Source of the DNA: Mangifera indica
Taxonomy: Eukaryota; Streptophyta; Magnoliopsida; Sapindales; Anacardiaceae
Reading direction: 5' to 3'
Assembly (NCBI RefSeq): GCF_011075055.1
Contig: NC_058154.1
Span: forward strand, 3,534,001-3,598,000
DNA length: 64,000 nucleotides
Of the stretch, positions 47,299 to 59,886 are shown piece after piece. Both the position numbers and the translations under genes were made by a program. How positions within the stretch are numbered: the first letter of the stretch is position 1; every line of letters starts with the position of its first letter. The notes under the pieces are model-generated. The model saw only the letters and a list, made by a program, of their open reading frames with translations, searched no databases and had not been told where the DNA came from.

Positions 47299-48287
47299 GG
47301 CCAAATGACTTATTTCTACCCAAAGAATACTCTTTTTTCAAGTTTCTATCCATTAACTTTAAAATATTCAAATATCTACCTATCTATTAATTTGTAGGGT
47401 AATTGTCAAAAATAAAATTATTATTTAGCAAAAATATTTAAAAAATTAAATATTTATCGCATTTTCCCTTTAGGTTTAAAAATCTAACAATTCCACCTCA
47501 TCTAAAATTTAAAAAATGACTATTTCTCTCTAGGGTTTTTCCAGTTATCACTGTTAATAACCTAAGAGAGCGGCGACAGCATTCTCTCTTGCTCCTAGCT
47601 TCTCTCTCCATCACGATCCATCTTTAACCATCATTGACCTTCTTCTCTCTAGCCATCACCAAGACAAAGACAACAACCCTGTGTGTTTTCCTTGTCGACG
47701 TCGCAATAGCATTCTTCTTTGTCATTGTTTGACTACTTTGGTTGATCTTGATTAAAAAGACAACAGAACCAAGAGAGTGGCGCCCAACGAAATCAAGAGA
47801 ATGGCACTCGACAAAACTGAGAGAGTGGCACTTGATAAAATCGAGAGAGTAGTGCTCGACGAAACCAAGAGAGAGAAAAACATGTCGTATTCACTTTGGA
47901 AGGAAGTGAACTTCACTGAAGAATTATTCTCTAGCAAAGAGGTAGTTAGAGATGGAGGAAGATAAATGTTGGGAAGGATGCAACAACCGTGGAGAAGATT
48001 TCAAAAGTTGGGGTTATAGGAAGTAAGAAAAATATGGAGGGTAAACTGAAATTTATCAAAGTGCAAAGAGAAAACTCTAAAAGAAATAGGGGGAAATGCA
48101 ATTTTGCAAACCTAAGGGAAAAAATGTGATAAGTATTTAGTTTTTTAAAATATTTTATTAAATAATGATTTTACCTTTGATAATAACCTTAAAAATTAAT
48201 AAATACGTAAATGTTTGAGTTTTTTAAAGTTAATAGGTGAAAACTTAAAAAAGAAAATATTATTTATGTGGGAATTATTAGCTTAAA
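47299..48287. mobile_element. GGCC foldback copy 6
   Basis: Left end GGCCAAATGACTTATTTCTA, right end eroded near GGGAATTATTAGC. The arms match each other (TATTTAGCAAAAATATTTAA against its complement; TAGGGTTTTTCC). The 989-bp interior contains degenerate repeats of a GAGAGTGGCGCTCGACRAAA-like motif (47775-47875) that create the false frames at 47752 and 47777. Confidence 0.65.
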
Positions 48288-48776
48288 CTCTCCAACTCCA
48301 ACATGAGATAAAAATTGTTGATTCTATAACACAATTTTAGAAAAATCATCGAACCTAACTAAGCTAGTTACATTTGTCAAAACTTATTCCGAATATGATC
48401 CTTGTATTATACTGTACAATGAAAAATAAATACTTTCAAATAAAAATTATCATAAATGACACTACCACGGGGATAAATGAGTCAAATGAATTAAACATAA
48501 GTTCAGTCTATTCATACAAACTTAGCCTAAGAAGTTTGTAAAATCATTTGATAACAATTTATTCAATCTCAATTTGACTAAAAATTCGAATTATTCAAAT
48601 TTGAACTTTGCTAGATAACAACCAAATTAAATCTAATTTGAATCAAACACGATTAACTTGCAAAGTGCTTGGAACTTGTTTGAGTAAACCTCAATTAGAG
48701 GCCAAGAAAAACAAATATGAAGTCAGATGCACTACAACTTCTCGTATAATTGAGTTTTAATTGATTTAGTATTACT

Positions 48777-49545
48777 ATTACAAAAGACTTATTCTCACCC
48801 AAGGTGTGGTATATTCGTAAACTCTCATTTATAAGATTTTAAAAACTTAAATATCTATTTTTTTAATTTTTTATTAAAATTAAGGGTAAAATTGTTATTT
48901 AACAAAAAATTTTAAAAATTAAATTTTTTCTCATTTCCAAAAGTTTAAAAAGTTACCTTTTCCCCTTAGGGTTTTACTTCTCTTCTCTGATCACCTTTTT
49001 CACTTCGACCAATAGTTGACCCTTCCCACCCATCTTTTTCTCTCGTTCAGGAGATGTTGTCGACACTCTATTAGACAGACAAAAATGATTAGTCTTCCTT
49101 TAATGAAGAGAAAAAAACGATTCATTTTTGTTCATCCAATCGAACATTGAGAGATGGTCAAGAGACGATAATCAATGCTTGGACAACGCTTGAGGGATGG
49201 TAATCGATGCTCAAACTACACTCAAAGGATGGTAATTAACACTTTTTAGACGATAATCATCGAACAACATGACAGATCGTTATCATGAAATGAAACGAAA
49301 GTTTTAATCGGTCAAATTCAAATGATAATTGGCAAAAATAATGGATCAACAAAGAGAAAAAGGGCACTAATAGAGAAGATTAGCGATTGATCAGATCTAT
49401 TAGAGTTGAATGAGATGAAACCTTAGAATATGAATTATTAATTTTTTATACTAAAAAGAACTTTAACAAAAAAATTTTATATAAGAATAAATATTTAAAT
49501 TTTTAAGAACTGACCTCTTAGGACCTTTTGTGAGAATAATAAGCC
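48777..49545. mobile_element. GGCC foldback copy 7 (eroded)
   Basis: The left arm starts near CAAAAGACTTATTCTCACCC; the right ends near TGAGAATAATAAGCC. Internal family phrases (CCCTTAGGGTTTTA; GAAACCTTAGAATATGAA) are present. The duplication is not recognisable. The interior includes direct repeats of GATGGTAATYRAYRCTY near 49150-49250. Confidence 0.5.
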
Positions 49546-50084
49546 GTTATGACTATTGTTTTTAAGCTGAGCGGACAAGTGAAATTTGTACGAGGGCGAG
49601 CAGTGGTGTGGCTTGTAGAGGAGACAATAATAATTGAGAAATGCAGAAAGGTTTAGAGAAAACAAAGGTCCATTTTGTGTTTAGAGTGGGGCCCGTAAGG
49701 CTTTGCTTTTTCATATATGGGCCCACCCTCTGTAGCACGCCTCCCGAGCTCCAATTCTGGAGGCCAAGCAAGAGCAAAGCCATTTACAAAGAAACATAGT
49801 ACAGTCCAAATACATGTAAATAATACAAAGCCTAAATATCATCAGGCCCCTTCAATTTATAATAATATTTTTTACACTGATTTGTTTTTTCTGTTATTAT
49901 TATGTTCAAAATGATCATAAATTCAAATTTTATTTGATAATATATTATTATAATATGGTAGTGGATCATATCAAATTGGCTCGCATTGACTTTGATATGG
50001 TTTATATGTTTAGGAGTCAGGTTAGATAGTTTGATGAGTCAACTTAATCTATTAATATTAAAAGGTTCATAGCACGACTTAAAT

Positions 50085-50885
50085 CACCCCTTAGGTTTTA
50101 GAAATTAATATTTCATCTTTATCTAAAATTTTTAAATTTTAAAAAATAATATTTTTACCCCCAAATCTGGGGTTTTCATATTTTTTAAAATATAACGACC
50201 CCCCATAACTTTTAAAACTAGCAGTTTTACCCCCATTCTTCAATTATATCTTTCGACATCGTCTCTCACGTCATCATCGACCTCCTCCTTCTCCTAGTGC
50301 GATGGTGGTGGTGCGACGAAGAGATCTTTGTCTCTTCGTCTCACGATGTGACAAAGAGACAAAGATCTCTTCGTCGCACCATCGTGCGACGAAGAGGTCT
50401 CTCTTCGTCACTCCACCCAAACGACGAAGAACGATGTTTCGTCGTCCTTCGTTGCACAGTCCAAATGCGATAACGAAGAACGACGAAGCGTCATCCTTCG
50501 TCTGTTCTTCCAGATCTGGATGATGTTTCATCGTCTAGATCTAGGGGACAAAGAGTCGTCTTTCATCATCTTTTGTAGTCGAAGATGGGAGATCGGTTGA
50601 ATGCGTCGACCGTCGGTGGTGGCCAAAGAAGGAAACAAACCCTAAAAGTGAAATCTAAATTTTTCAAACTTTAAGGATGAGTTAGTTTTTAATTTTTAAA
50701 ACCTGGGGGGAAATAGTAAATTTTAAAGTTTTAAGGTTTTAAACAGTAAAATAATGATTTTACCTCTGTCTCTAACTGAAAAATTGAACGATAGTTTAGT
50801 CATAGGTGGAAAAAAAGATTTTTGATATTTTGTAGATATAGGTTTGATATAAGCCTAAAAGTGGATGAGAAATACTCCTTTGCCC
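50085..50885. mobile_element. GGCC foldback copy 8 with a perfect internal hairpin
   Basis: The right end is ..GAGAAATACTCCTTTGCCC. The left terminus is eroded. Internal arms pair through CCCCAAATCTGGGGTTTTC-type and AACCCTAAAAGTGAAA sequences. At 50311-50336 and 50354-50379 there is a perfect 26-bp inverted repeat (arms GTGCGACGAAGAG.. / ..CTCTTCGTCGCAC) with a 17-bp loop. The frames at 50274 and 50302 are artefacts of this hairpin. Confidence 0.65.
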
Positions 50886-51015
50886 GTTATATCAAACTAT
50901 CTCACTCATGTCATAAAAAAAGGTTTAAGTTATGTCATAGATGGGTTGACTCCTTTGACCTGTTTATATAGGAGATCATAAAGTAAATCATAAAAGCATA
51001 TTAGTTCAAATATAG

Positions 51016-51017
<2 letters not shown>

Positions 51018-51083
<66 letters not shown>
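51018..51083. repeat. (TA)n microsatellite
   Basis: About 33 uninterrupted TA dinucleotides. A short (GA)n tract follows at about 51233-51248. Confidence 0.97.
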
Positions 51084-51085
<2 letters not shown>

Positions 51086-51409
51086 CAATACAATTAAAAA
51101 AAAGCATAAAATCTATTTCTGTCAAATTTATAGATTCTTTAAGTATTTTATCAAAATTTGGTGGAGATTGTTAAAGTTTTCTAACTATGGACTAAATGGA
51201 TATTATTATGTACTTGGGTGGTTTCCTAAAGTGAGAGAGAGAGAGAGGGGGAGGAAAGAAGAGCAATAGATGAATGGACTCTTATCGTACGAATAAGTAG
51301 TTTATCAGTAAATAATTAAATTATTTAATGGCATGATTAGATTATGACATATACAACTATTTATAAAACTATTTAAAATAAAAATAAAATTAAATTTCCA
51401 TTAAATTTA

Positions 51410-52278
51410 GGCCAAACGACTATTTCCCGCCCAAGGTATGCTGCAATCTCAAGTTTCCACCCTTTAACTATGAAAATACTAAACACCCATCTATGACTGA
51501 TTAAATTTAACGAAACCCTAACGGTGGTAAGGATAAAATCATCATTTTCTCTATAATATTAAAAATAAACTAAAATAGAATCTACTTTTGTCCCTCTAAA
51601 CTTTAAAAACTAAAATTTTCCCCCAACCTAAGTTTTAAAAAATCACAGTTTCATCCTAGGGTTCATTTTGAAATCTTCGACGACATCTCCGGCTCCATTG
51701 CCGACGGTCTCTCCCTCCCGAAGTATCCTCTCCTTCCGACGATCTCTTTCCTTCTATTTGGATACCCGATCGACGTTGTTTTCCCAATCGTCATCGTCTG
51801 GGAAGACGATCGTCTTCCTAGACGAAGACGAGACGACTCGTCGTCCTCTAGGAAGATGAGTCGTCTTCATCTGGGAAGACGAGATGAAGACAAGATCAAT
51901 CGATCTCGTCTTCGTCATTTGGGAAGAAAATTTCTCTTCTCAGACGACATCTCTCTGCGTCGGATGGGTTGGGGTGGAGTTGAGGGGGGTCGTCGGTGGA
52001 AGAGAAACCGTCGAGAGGAGAAGACGGTCGGCGATGGTGCCGGAGAAAGTGAAAGGGTTTGGAATAAACCCTAGGGGGGGAAATGTGATATTTTCAAACT
52101 TAGCTTAGGGAAAAAATGTTAGTTTTTAAACTTTTAGGGGGAAAAATGAGATTAAATTTTCAGAGGTTAGAGTTTCATTAAATTTAACCGGCCATAAGTG
52201 AGTATTTGATGTTTCCATAGTTAAAGAGTGGAAACTTGAGATTGCAGCATACCTTGGGTAGGAAATAGTTGTTTGGCC
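51410..52278. mobile_element. GGCC foldback copy 9
   Basis: Left end GGCCAAACGACTATTTCCCG, right end ..AAATAGTTGTTTGGCC. A perfect 9-bp duplication TTAAATTTA lies at 51401-51409 and 52279-52287. The interior (51660-52070) is rich in CGTCTTC/GAAGACGA and produces open frames (51668, 51856, 51884) with no protein family. Confidence 0.92.
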
Positions 52279-52287
52279 TTAAATTTA

Positions 52288-53559
52288 TTCAAAATCAAAT
52301 ATATATTTAACTTGAACAAACCTAATTTGATTCAAATTTAATTTATGTTTTTCTAATAAAATTATTTATCATCAAATAATACTATTTACTCTCTTAATTA
52401 TATTATTTATCTTATCAAGAATCTTTTACTGATATTATATAATAACTTAAACAAACTCTAATTAAACTTTTAAATATTTGAATTGAGATCTAGTTGATCT
52501 TTGTTCATACCCAAATTGACTTACTCATGCAGAGAGAACCTACTTTTAAGATAGACACAGAAAAAGTGGGGCTTGACTGATGGAACGGAACCAATCTAAG
52601 AAAACTTGAAATCCAAGTAATAACAATAATTAAGCTGGTTTACCCGATCCTCAACAGTGTGGATGATTGTGGTTGCTTTGCTTTGCTTTGTGTCTGGAAA
52701 TGGGGTAGTGCTTGCTTTCTGCTAAGTCAGGCCCAGGTGGTCCTATTTGGGCAGAGATTGTTTTGTTCCGTTGCTTGCTGCTAAGTCAGGTGACTACTTT
52801 TTAATTTTTTTTTCTTCTACTTCCATGAATCATTTCTTCTACTTCCATGAATCATGATTCTGTCCAGAATTTTGGTTACAGGTTTTGATAATTTAAATCA
52901 AAGAAACATCCCATAAAGGTAAAGCAACCCAATCTTGCCGTATACTGCATTCTTTTCTTGGGTGAATAAAATGCCATACCTTTCTCTAGTTTTTCCCCTT
53001 TAAAAAAAAGAAAACCCTTCAATTCTACCGGCTCTGTTATTGGAAGCAATCGCTGGGATTGGGGGTTGAATTCATTTTGGTCCTTAACTTCAAGGAAAGA
53101 TTATCTTTGAATGTATAAATTTTTTTATGAATTTCTTATACCAAAAACCCACCCAAGAAGGCAAGAACCAACAAAATTTAAAACAAATAATACATTAAGA
53201 CTTTAACTATATATTGAGGGATTGTATTGATGTCAAAAATCACGTATCACACAAAAGACAATTGTTTTGTATTAATACATATTCATTTTCTTCCTTGTAA
53301 CAATTAGCATGCTCATAGGACATTTTTCCTGAAGTCTTAACATTGTTTGAAACAGCTCAAGAAAAATAATTTAATCTGTGTAGAAAATCACTTATTCAAT
53401 GCTATGATTTTATGTTTGATTTATGCAGTCATAACCGGGTTGATTTGATTTTCTTAAAATTATTGATTTAATTTTCCAAGTTTATTGAATCAATTCCCTC
53501 AATATCTTGTATATAGTTTCCCTTATTTTCCTCCTTACCGCTTTCATGATCACAAGTTT
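52288..53559. other. Intergenic, nothing recognised
   Basis: AT-rich. A 22-bp direct duplication lies at about 52810-52854 (TTCTTCTACTTCCATGAATC twice in a row), and GCTTGCT..TGCTAAGTCAGG occurs twice near 52710-52790. No gene. Confidence 0.4.
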
Positions 53560-53830
53560 TGTATATATAAAGTGTTAGTTTGTACACAAACCATATAGAT
53601 AAAAATACAAAAATTCATTTTTTTCCAAATTTTTATGATACAAGAGATGAGAATCCATGACATAATCATAGCATTACAAGTGTTCCAATTCTCCTCATCC
53701 GGATATCCTTCATTGGGTTTTGGCGAACTTCCACCCACAAAGCAAATCTGCTCTCCTCCATGTGGTATAGTTGCTTTCCTTCATCAGATGTGTGACCAGT
53801 TGATATCTTGATATAGATCTATTCTTGTAT
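53560..53830 (-). pseudogene. Copia gag N-terminal fragment
   Basis: The minus strand encodes LMKESNYTTWRRA in one frame, then in another FVGGSSPKPNEGYPDEENWN and TCNAMIMSWI. This order (a Y-W block, a GxxxKP block, a W-x-x-x-N..SWI block) is the conserved layout of the Copia Gag domain (Retrotran_gag_3 / UBN2 type). It is frame-broken and lacks any pol; a stray relic. Confidence 0.7.
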
Positions 53831-54305
53831 CTAGGGTTGTAAATAAGCAAATTCGTTTGCGAGTTACTCTCAGTTTAATTTAATTATTGTTGAATCAAGT
53901 TCGAGTTCAAACTTATTGTTTCGTAATTTGTAAGCTTGTGGTTTAGCTCGAATATAACAAATATATAGACCCCTAAAAGTTTATAAAATTGCATGTATAC
54001 CCTTAAAATTTTATTGTCAAATTTTGAATATAAGAGTAATTGATAATATTTTGAGTAAAATATGGGGTTTAACTGATAGTATTTTGACTCAAGTATGAGT
54101 CTTCACTTTCATTGTCAAACTCAAGTGGTCAATGCCTAAGTTCAAACTTACACTTGAGACAAACTTCATCTAGAGCTATAAATGGACTTTGCTAAGACAA
54201 CGCACTTTTTTGGGCATGACCCATCCTTGGCACTACTTGCAAATATAATGAGTCTTATTGAGGTCTCATGGGGTGGTGACCCGTGATCTAACCTGACACA
54301 ATCCA

Positions 54306-54382
<77 letters not shown>

Positions 54383-56215
54383 AAACATATATTTTTTGTG
54401 AGTAGTCAAAAAAGTTTACAAAAGTACAACCCATTGTGTTGTGAGTCATGTCTCAAACTTTAATACTTATTAGACCTTAGAATGACATGACCTATGACCC
54501 ATCAAGCCTTGCAATTTTGACTTGATCCAACACAACATGACCCACTACCAACCCAAACTTCATCAAACCGAGCTTGAGTTAAAAAATACTTGGCTTAGGT
54601 AATTTTCATTCCTAATCCTATCTTATCCAAAACTTTTTGAATAACTTATGTCTTAATAATGAACGTGAAAGCAGGGATTTGGCCTGAATACTAGAAGGAT
54701 ACCTTTTGGCCACATTTTGAGGAAAAGCCGGAATATATGCATTGGATTAGAAAAAAGGAGAGGGAAAATAGAAAATAATGTTAGTTTAAGGGACTTGATT
54801 TACAATTTAGAGAGGTAATTTGGATTAAGCATTGTTGTTTATGTCTAGGTTTGGACTTTGGACCCATTAATCATTTTACCTACCCACCCAATTGCTCTTG
54901 CTTTTTACTCTCAAATTAAAAAATACATATGATATTGTCAAAAACCATTCATCTTCATTTTATTATGGGAAAGAAAAATTGTAGGCTAGCAAGGACATCG
55001 ATGTGCTTTTATTGCTCTGCATGATGTGCCCAACTCGAGAAATTTACAAAGTACAGATAGGTTTTCAAAGCATAGGAAGTCGTGTAAAGTTTTATAGGAA
55101 ATTCTAAAGTTAAACAAACGTAATCCTTTCGTTCTCCTTTAACGTGCATGGTTTGAACCAAAAATGATCACTCTTTGACTTCTGCTTAAACGATTATCCT
55201 TGTTCAATCACACTCATCGGTGTTCAAAAAGTTAACCAGTGCCCTGATTTCCCTCTATTTTGGCTTATTTCAATGGCCAAAACTAAAATATACAAGTGAC
55301 TTTAGACAATTCTAATGATGAATACAGCTTAGACGGATGGAAACGGGACGGATTAAAGTCAAATATTTTAACCATGGTTTCTTTGCCATTGTCCCTATCA
55401 AATATGAGAATGAACTCTTGCCTTCTCTTATCAGAAAAATTTATCTTTTCTTCCCTTTTCAATCTTTAGGGAAAAATTACTCACATTCTTTATTTTTCAT
55501 CTTTATTAAAAAATAATAAAATATTTATAAAATATAAAAATATATTTATAATAATTTAAAATTTATAAAAATAATTTAAATATAAAAGCTAAAAAAATTA
55601 AAAAATAAATCAAAGATATATTTGTTCTCATTCTTATGTTGTCTTTGATTATAGATATTTTAGTTATTCATATCTCTATCTTTATCAGAGAATCTTCTTT
55701 TAATTTAAAAAAAAAAAATCAAAGACTTAATTTCTCTACCAACCTAAGATTATATTACATATATTATCAAGTGATATAAATATGTATATTAATTTAAAAT
55801 TATTAACGAATAATCAACCTTAAGTATTCATATTACTGTTAATCTTCAAATGTCAACATTTAGAGTGGTTAGAGGTGAGACAAGATGAAATTCAAAGTAT
55901 GTTCAAATTCAATTTTAGTATAAATTTGATTTGAGACAAACTTCAATAATTAGATCAGTCTGTGACTCAAGCTCGATATATTATATGCCTGTTTGAATTT
56001 AAGGTCTAACGGGAGGAATTGTGAAAGAGGCAGCTGCGGCTGAGGTGACATATATGTATCAGTATGACTATGAATCATCCATTATGGGTTTTGATTGCCA
56101 GACCACTTTCTAACTTGAGAGCTAATCTGCCGTGCGCATGGCTGGTTTGAGAGGTGGATAGGATGGGACTGGGATACTTGTTGGTTCCAACAAATAAATT
56201 GATTATGGGTTAAAA
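53831..56215. other. Intergenic with a (TA)n tract and repeat remnants
   Basis: A (TA)n microsatellite is at about 54307-54379. 53834-54630 has words seen in hAT-like elements (CTAGGGTTGTAAAT, CCGAGCTTGAG). 54190-54560 has an ATGACCCATCC / GGTGACCCGTGATC theme, loosely like 60190-60420. No gene is supported. Confidence 0.45.
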
Positions 56216-56599
56216 GGGGAAATTAAATTAAATGCCCTTTTTACCCCTCTATTAAGCAAAAAATGTGCAATTTTTCTATTCTTAAGCAAAAATGCTCAAT
56301 TTTTTTATTCCTAAACAAAAATGCCCTAATTTTTTTTTAAAGTATCAAAATTACCCTTCATCACATCTATATAAACCCTCTCACTTACTCTTATTATACA
56401 CACTTCTTATATCACTCAAACACTCACTTTCACTCTCATTTTTACTCAATATCAATTAATACATGTTCGTTCAAATAGAAGAAGTTTATATTTCTAAATT
56501 CGAATCGAAAAAGATCAGTTCATAAAAAAAAGATATTTATACGAATCTTAACTCAAAACTTAATTTTATTTGTTAAATCTAGTTTGTATGTCATGTAAA

Positions 56600-57740
56600 G
56601 GGGGTATTTGAATATTAGATAATAATATAGGGGTTAAATGAAATATTAAAAAAATATGGGGGGCATTTTGATACTATACAATATATAAAGGATTTAAATA
56701 ATATGTTAAGAATAGATAGATAAATTTTAATACAAGACAACATAAAAAAGGTGTTAAATAAAAGGTTAGATAATTATAGGGGGTTAAATTAAATGTTATA
56801 AAAATATGAAGGGTATTTTGATATTAAATATTTTAAGAGCATTATAAATGAAATTTTAGGAATAAATAGATATACTTTGATATGAGACAACATACAATGG
56901 TATTAAATGAAATGTTAGGTAATTATATGAGGTAAAATAAATATAAAAAATATATGGGATATTTTGATAGTATGTAATACATGAAAGATTTAAATAATAT
57001 GTTAAGAATAGATATATATATTTTGATAGAAGACAACATAAAAGGGTGTTAAATGAAATGTTAGATAATTATAGGGGGTTAAAAAAATGTTAAAAAAATT
57101 ATGGGGGTATTTTGATATTATATAATATATGAAAGATTTAAATAACATATTAAGAATAAATAGATATATTTTGATAATAGAGAACATACAAGGTATTAAA
57201 TGAAATATTAGATAAGTATGAGAGCGCTAAAAAAATATTATAAAAATATGGGGGTATTTTGATATTAAACATTGTAAGAATGTTTTAAATGAAATGTTAA
57301 AAATAGATAGATACATTTTGATACAAGATAACATACAAGGTTGCTAAATAAAATGTTAGATAATTATAGGAGTTAAATAAAGTATTAGGAAAATATATGA
57401 GGTATTTTGATATTAAACATTGTAAAAACGTTTTTAATGAAATGTTAAGAATAGATAGATGCATTTTTATACAAGATATCATACAAGGGTGTTAAATAAA
57501 ATATTAGATAATTATAGGAGGTTAAATAAAATATTAAAAAAATATAGGGGTATTTTGATATTAAACATTGTAAAAACATTTTAAATGGAATGTTAAGAAT
57601 AGATAGATGCATTTTGATACAAGATAACATACAATGGTATTACATAAAATGTTAAATAATTATAGGGGGCTAAATAAAATATTAGACAAATATGAGGGGT
57701 ATTTTGATATTAATAATTGTAAGACTGTTTTAAATAGTTA
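56600..57740. repeat. 148-bp tandem array in the MULE left arm (about 7 units)
   Basis: AAGAATAGATAGATRCATTT recurs near 56710, 56858, 57004, 57152, 57299, 57447 and 57595, at 146-148-bp spacing. Each unit also carries TTAGATAATTATAGGGGGTT and GGGTATTTTGATATTAAA. The minus frames at 57002, 57297 and 57445 are the repeat read in register, not genes. Confidence 0.92.
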
Positions 57741-57808
57741 TTACAAATTTTTTGTTATAAATGAATAATTTTTTCCAAAAACTTGTCATTGTAGGATTGA
57801 TAATTAAA

Positions 57809-58867
57809 ATGGATGATTATGCATCGGTTTGTTATCAAAGGGAATAGATTCAAGATGATGACAACACAATGCAATATGTTAGAGGATCCAAACAATTGAT
57901 TAAAATTCCTTATGAAACAACATTTGAGAGATTTATTCAGCTTTTGAAGGAGACTTGCGGTCTTGATCCAATAAAAAATTACCTTCAACTATTAATAAAA
58001 CCAAGAAAAATTGAGCTCGACTGCCCCGTACAGATAAAAAATGATGAAGATGTCTAAGGTCTTATTGGTATGTCTCAATACTTACATGAATGTATTCCTG
58101 TTTTTGTTACATGTATCTCAATTGAAGGACATGAGGAAGAAGAAGAAGAAGATAAAGAAATTAGTGGGGTGAAAAAAGAATATGATTTGGAAAACTTGAT
58201 TGATTTAAGTAATAACCCATTGTATATTGCAAATTCATGGGTTCATGGAGAGAGAGATAGGGTTCTCAACTGGGGTGACTTTAATGGAAATGACATGTCC
58301 GATATTTCTTCTGAAGAGGCAGAGCCCGAGTATATGTCACCTGTTACCAAGGGTATGAATAGTTTACAACTTGAAGATTTTATTTTAGGTGGTGAAAATT
58401 ATTGTAGGCTATTTTTTGACAATGTCTTAACTAATCCGTTTATGTGGCTTCCTGATTTTCCTCCACAGCCATAAACATCATCAGATGGTACAAGATCGAT
58501 CCGAGAGGAGAATGATGTAAAACTTGGTGATATTTTCCATAATAAAGTACAACTGAAAGATGTTGTGAAGAAATTTGCCCTACTGAAATGATTTCAGTTC
58601 ATGGTCAAGAAGTCTGACAAGGGATGATGGGAAATTAAGTGCAAGGCTGAAAATTGTCAATGATATATACATGCGAGTAAGTCCAAAGTCGGTGAAGTGT
58701 TTCAAATTAACCAAATGAATCCAACCCACACATGTTTAGTTGATCAAATAATGTCACGTCACAGACAAGCTGGGGCCCAAGCTTTAGGTCAATTAAAGAG
58801 GTCAAAGTTTGTACTGATTGATCGAATTTATCAGCCTAAGGAAATAATTGTGGACATCGCCGATTGA
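57809..58867 (+). pseudogene. MuDR transposase N-terminal half, one frame with stops
   Basis: A single reading frame from ATG 57809 runs to TGA at 58865, broken by stops (57845, 58055, 58472, and later near 58589, 58625 and 58661). It encodes a PB1-like domain (KIPYETTFERFIQLL), an acidic stretch (EEEEEED), VLNWGDFNGNDMSDIS, the MuDR DNA-binding domain (LGDIFHNKVQLKDVVKKFAL; WEIKCKAENC) and the start of the next region (HTC, then RHRQA). Several stops fall where relatives have Trp or Gln, as from C-to-T decay. No frameshift is needed. In live elements it binds the ends and catalyses excision; the DDE part is missing here. Confidence 0.82.
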
Positions 58868-59098
58868 TATAAGTTTGAATTCGCTTGAGTGGGATTTAAC
58901 ATTGTTGGCTAGTTTTGGCCATTTTTTTCCTTAATTTTCTCAAATGATTTTTTTTTTCTTTTTATTGACGATTCGTATCTATCAGAACATTTTTTTTATC
59001 TTTCAATATTTCAAATCCACCCTTCGATGGTTTTTCTGAACCAACCATCTAGAATAACTGCCCTTACAACCCTTCAGGTTTAGTGGAAATTCATTAAA

Positions 59099-59886
59099 AG
59101 AACAAAAGACTTATTCCCCCAAGTTTTAGTCTATTTTCAAGTCTCATACTGTAGGGTTTTAAAATCCCAAATATCCATCTATTATCCAATTTTTATTAAA
59201 ATTTTCAATTAGTTATAAAAGTAAAATTGTTATTTTATAATTAAGTTTAAAATAAATAAAATCATATTTCATTTTACCCTTTTAAATTGAAAAAACTAAT
59301 AATTTTCTCTGACTCAAAAGTTTGAAAACTTGCATTTCTCTCATGAGGTTTGATTTTTCTCCGTTCCAACAACTACTCTCAGAAGGTCGTCGACCCATCT
59401 TCCCACCATCTCCCTCCTCGGTGGTTTCCTGATGTGGAAACCACCGAAACTCTAATCAAAATGGTTGGCAATGTCACTTAGATCTATGCAAACGTCGCAC
59501 GGATCTATGCAATGTTGCCAACCATTTCGAGCAGCTTTTCGGTGGTTTCCATGTCGGGAAACCACTGGGTAGGAGGTGGTGGGAAGGCTGGCTAACAACC
59601 CTCCTGGAGTAGTCATCAAAACGGAGAAAAATCAAACCCTGGGGAAAAAATGCAAATTTTCAAACTTTTAAGTGAGAAAAAATTATTAGTTTTCTAAATT
59701 AAGAGAGAAAAATAAGATGTAATTTTATTTATTTTAATAATAATGATAAAATTATAGTTTTATTCTTATAACTAATTAAAAAATTTAACGGAAGTTGGAT
59801 AATAAATGAGTATTTAAATTTTTAAAACCACACAAGTAAATGTTTAAGTGTGGACTAAAACTTGGGAGGGAACAAATCCTCTGGCC
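59099..59886. mobile_element. GGCC foldback copy 10
   Basis: The right end ..AACAAATCCTCTGGCC is clear; the left (AGAACAAAAGACTTATTCCC) is eroded. Flanks TCATTAAAA and TCACAAAAA match at 7 of 9. The centre has a near-perfect inverted segment around GGTGGTTTCC..GGAAACCACC (59418-59448 and 59538-59575). Confidence 0.75.

Larger units (their letters stand above)
56216..58867 (+). mobile_element. Decayed MuDR-type MULE with subterminal repeat array (copy A)
   Basis: The left terminus GGGGAAATTAAATTAAATGC is followed by TTAAGCAAAAAATG, shared with the Ulp1 MULE (31742). Next come a 148-bp tandem array and then the transposase remnant. The 3' half, including the catalytic core and right terminus, is missing; recognisable sequence stops at about 58867, near foldback copy 10. 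Confidence 0.65.

Noticed and set aside
50274..52108. Arg/Ser-rich frames at 50274-50531, 51668-51859 and 51856-52108
   Set aside because: They lie in the CGACGA-rich centres of foldback copies 8 and 9 and read on both strands through inverted repeats.
57002..57630. Three similar minus-strand 61-residue frames that look like a small gene family
   Set aside because: They are spaced by exactly the 148-bp repeat period and have no domain or start context; artefacts of the array.
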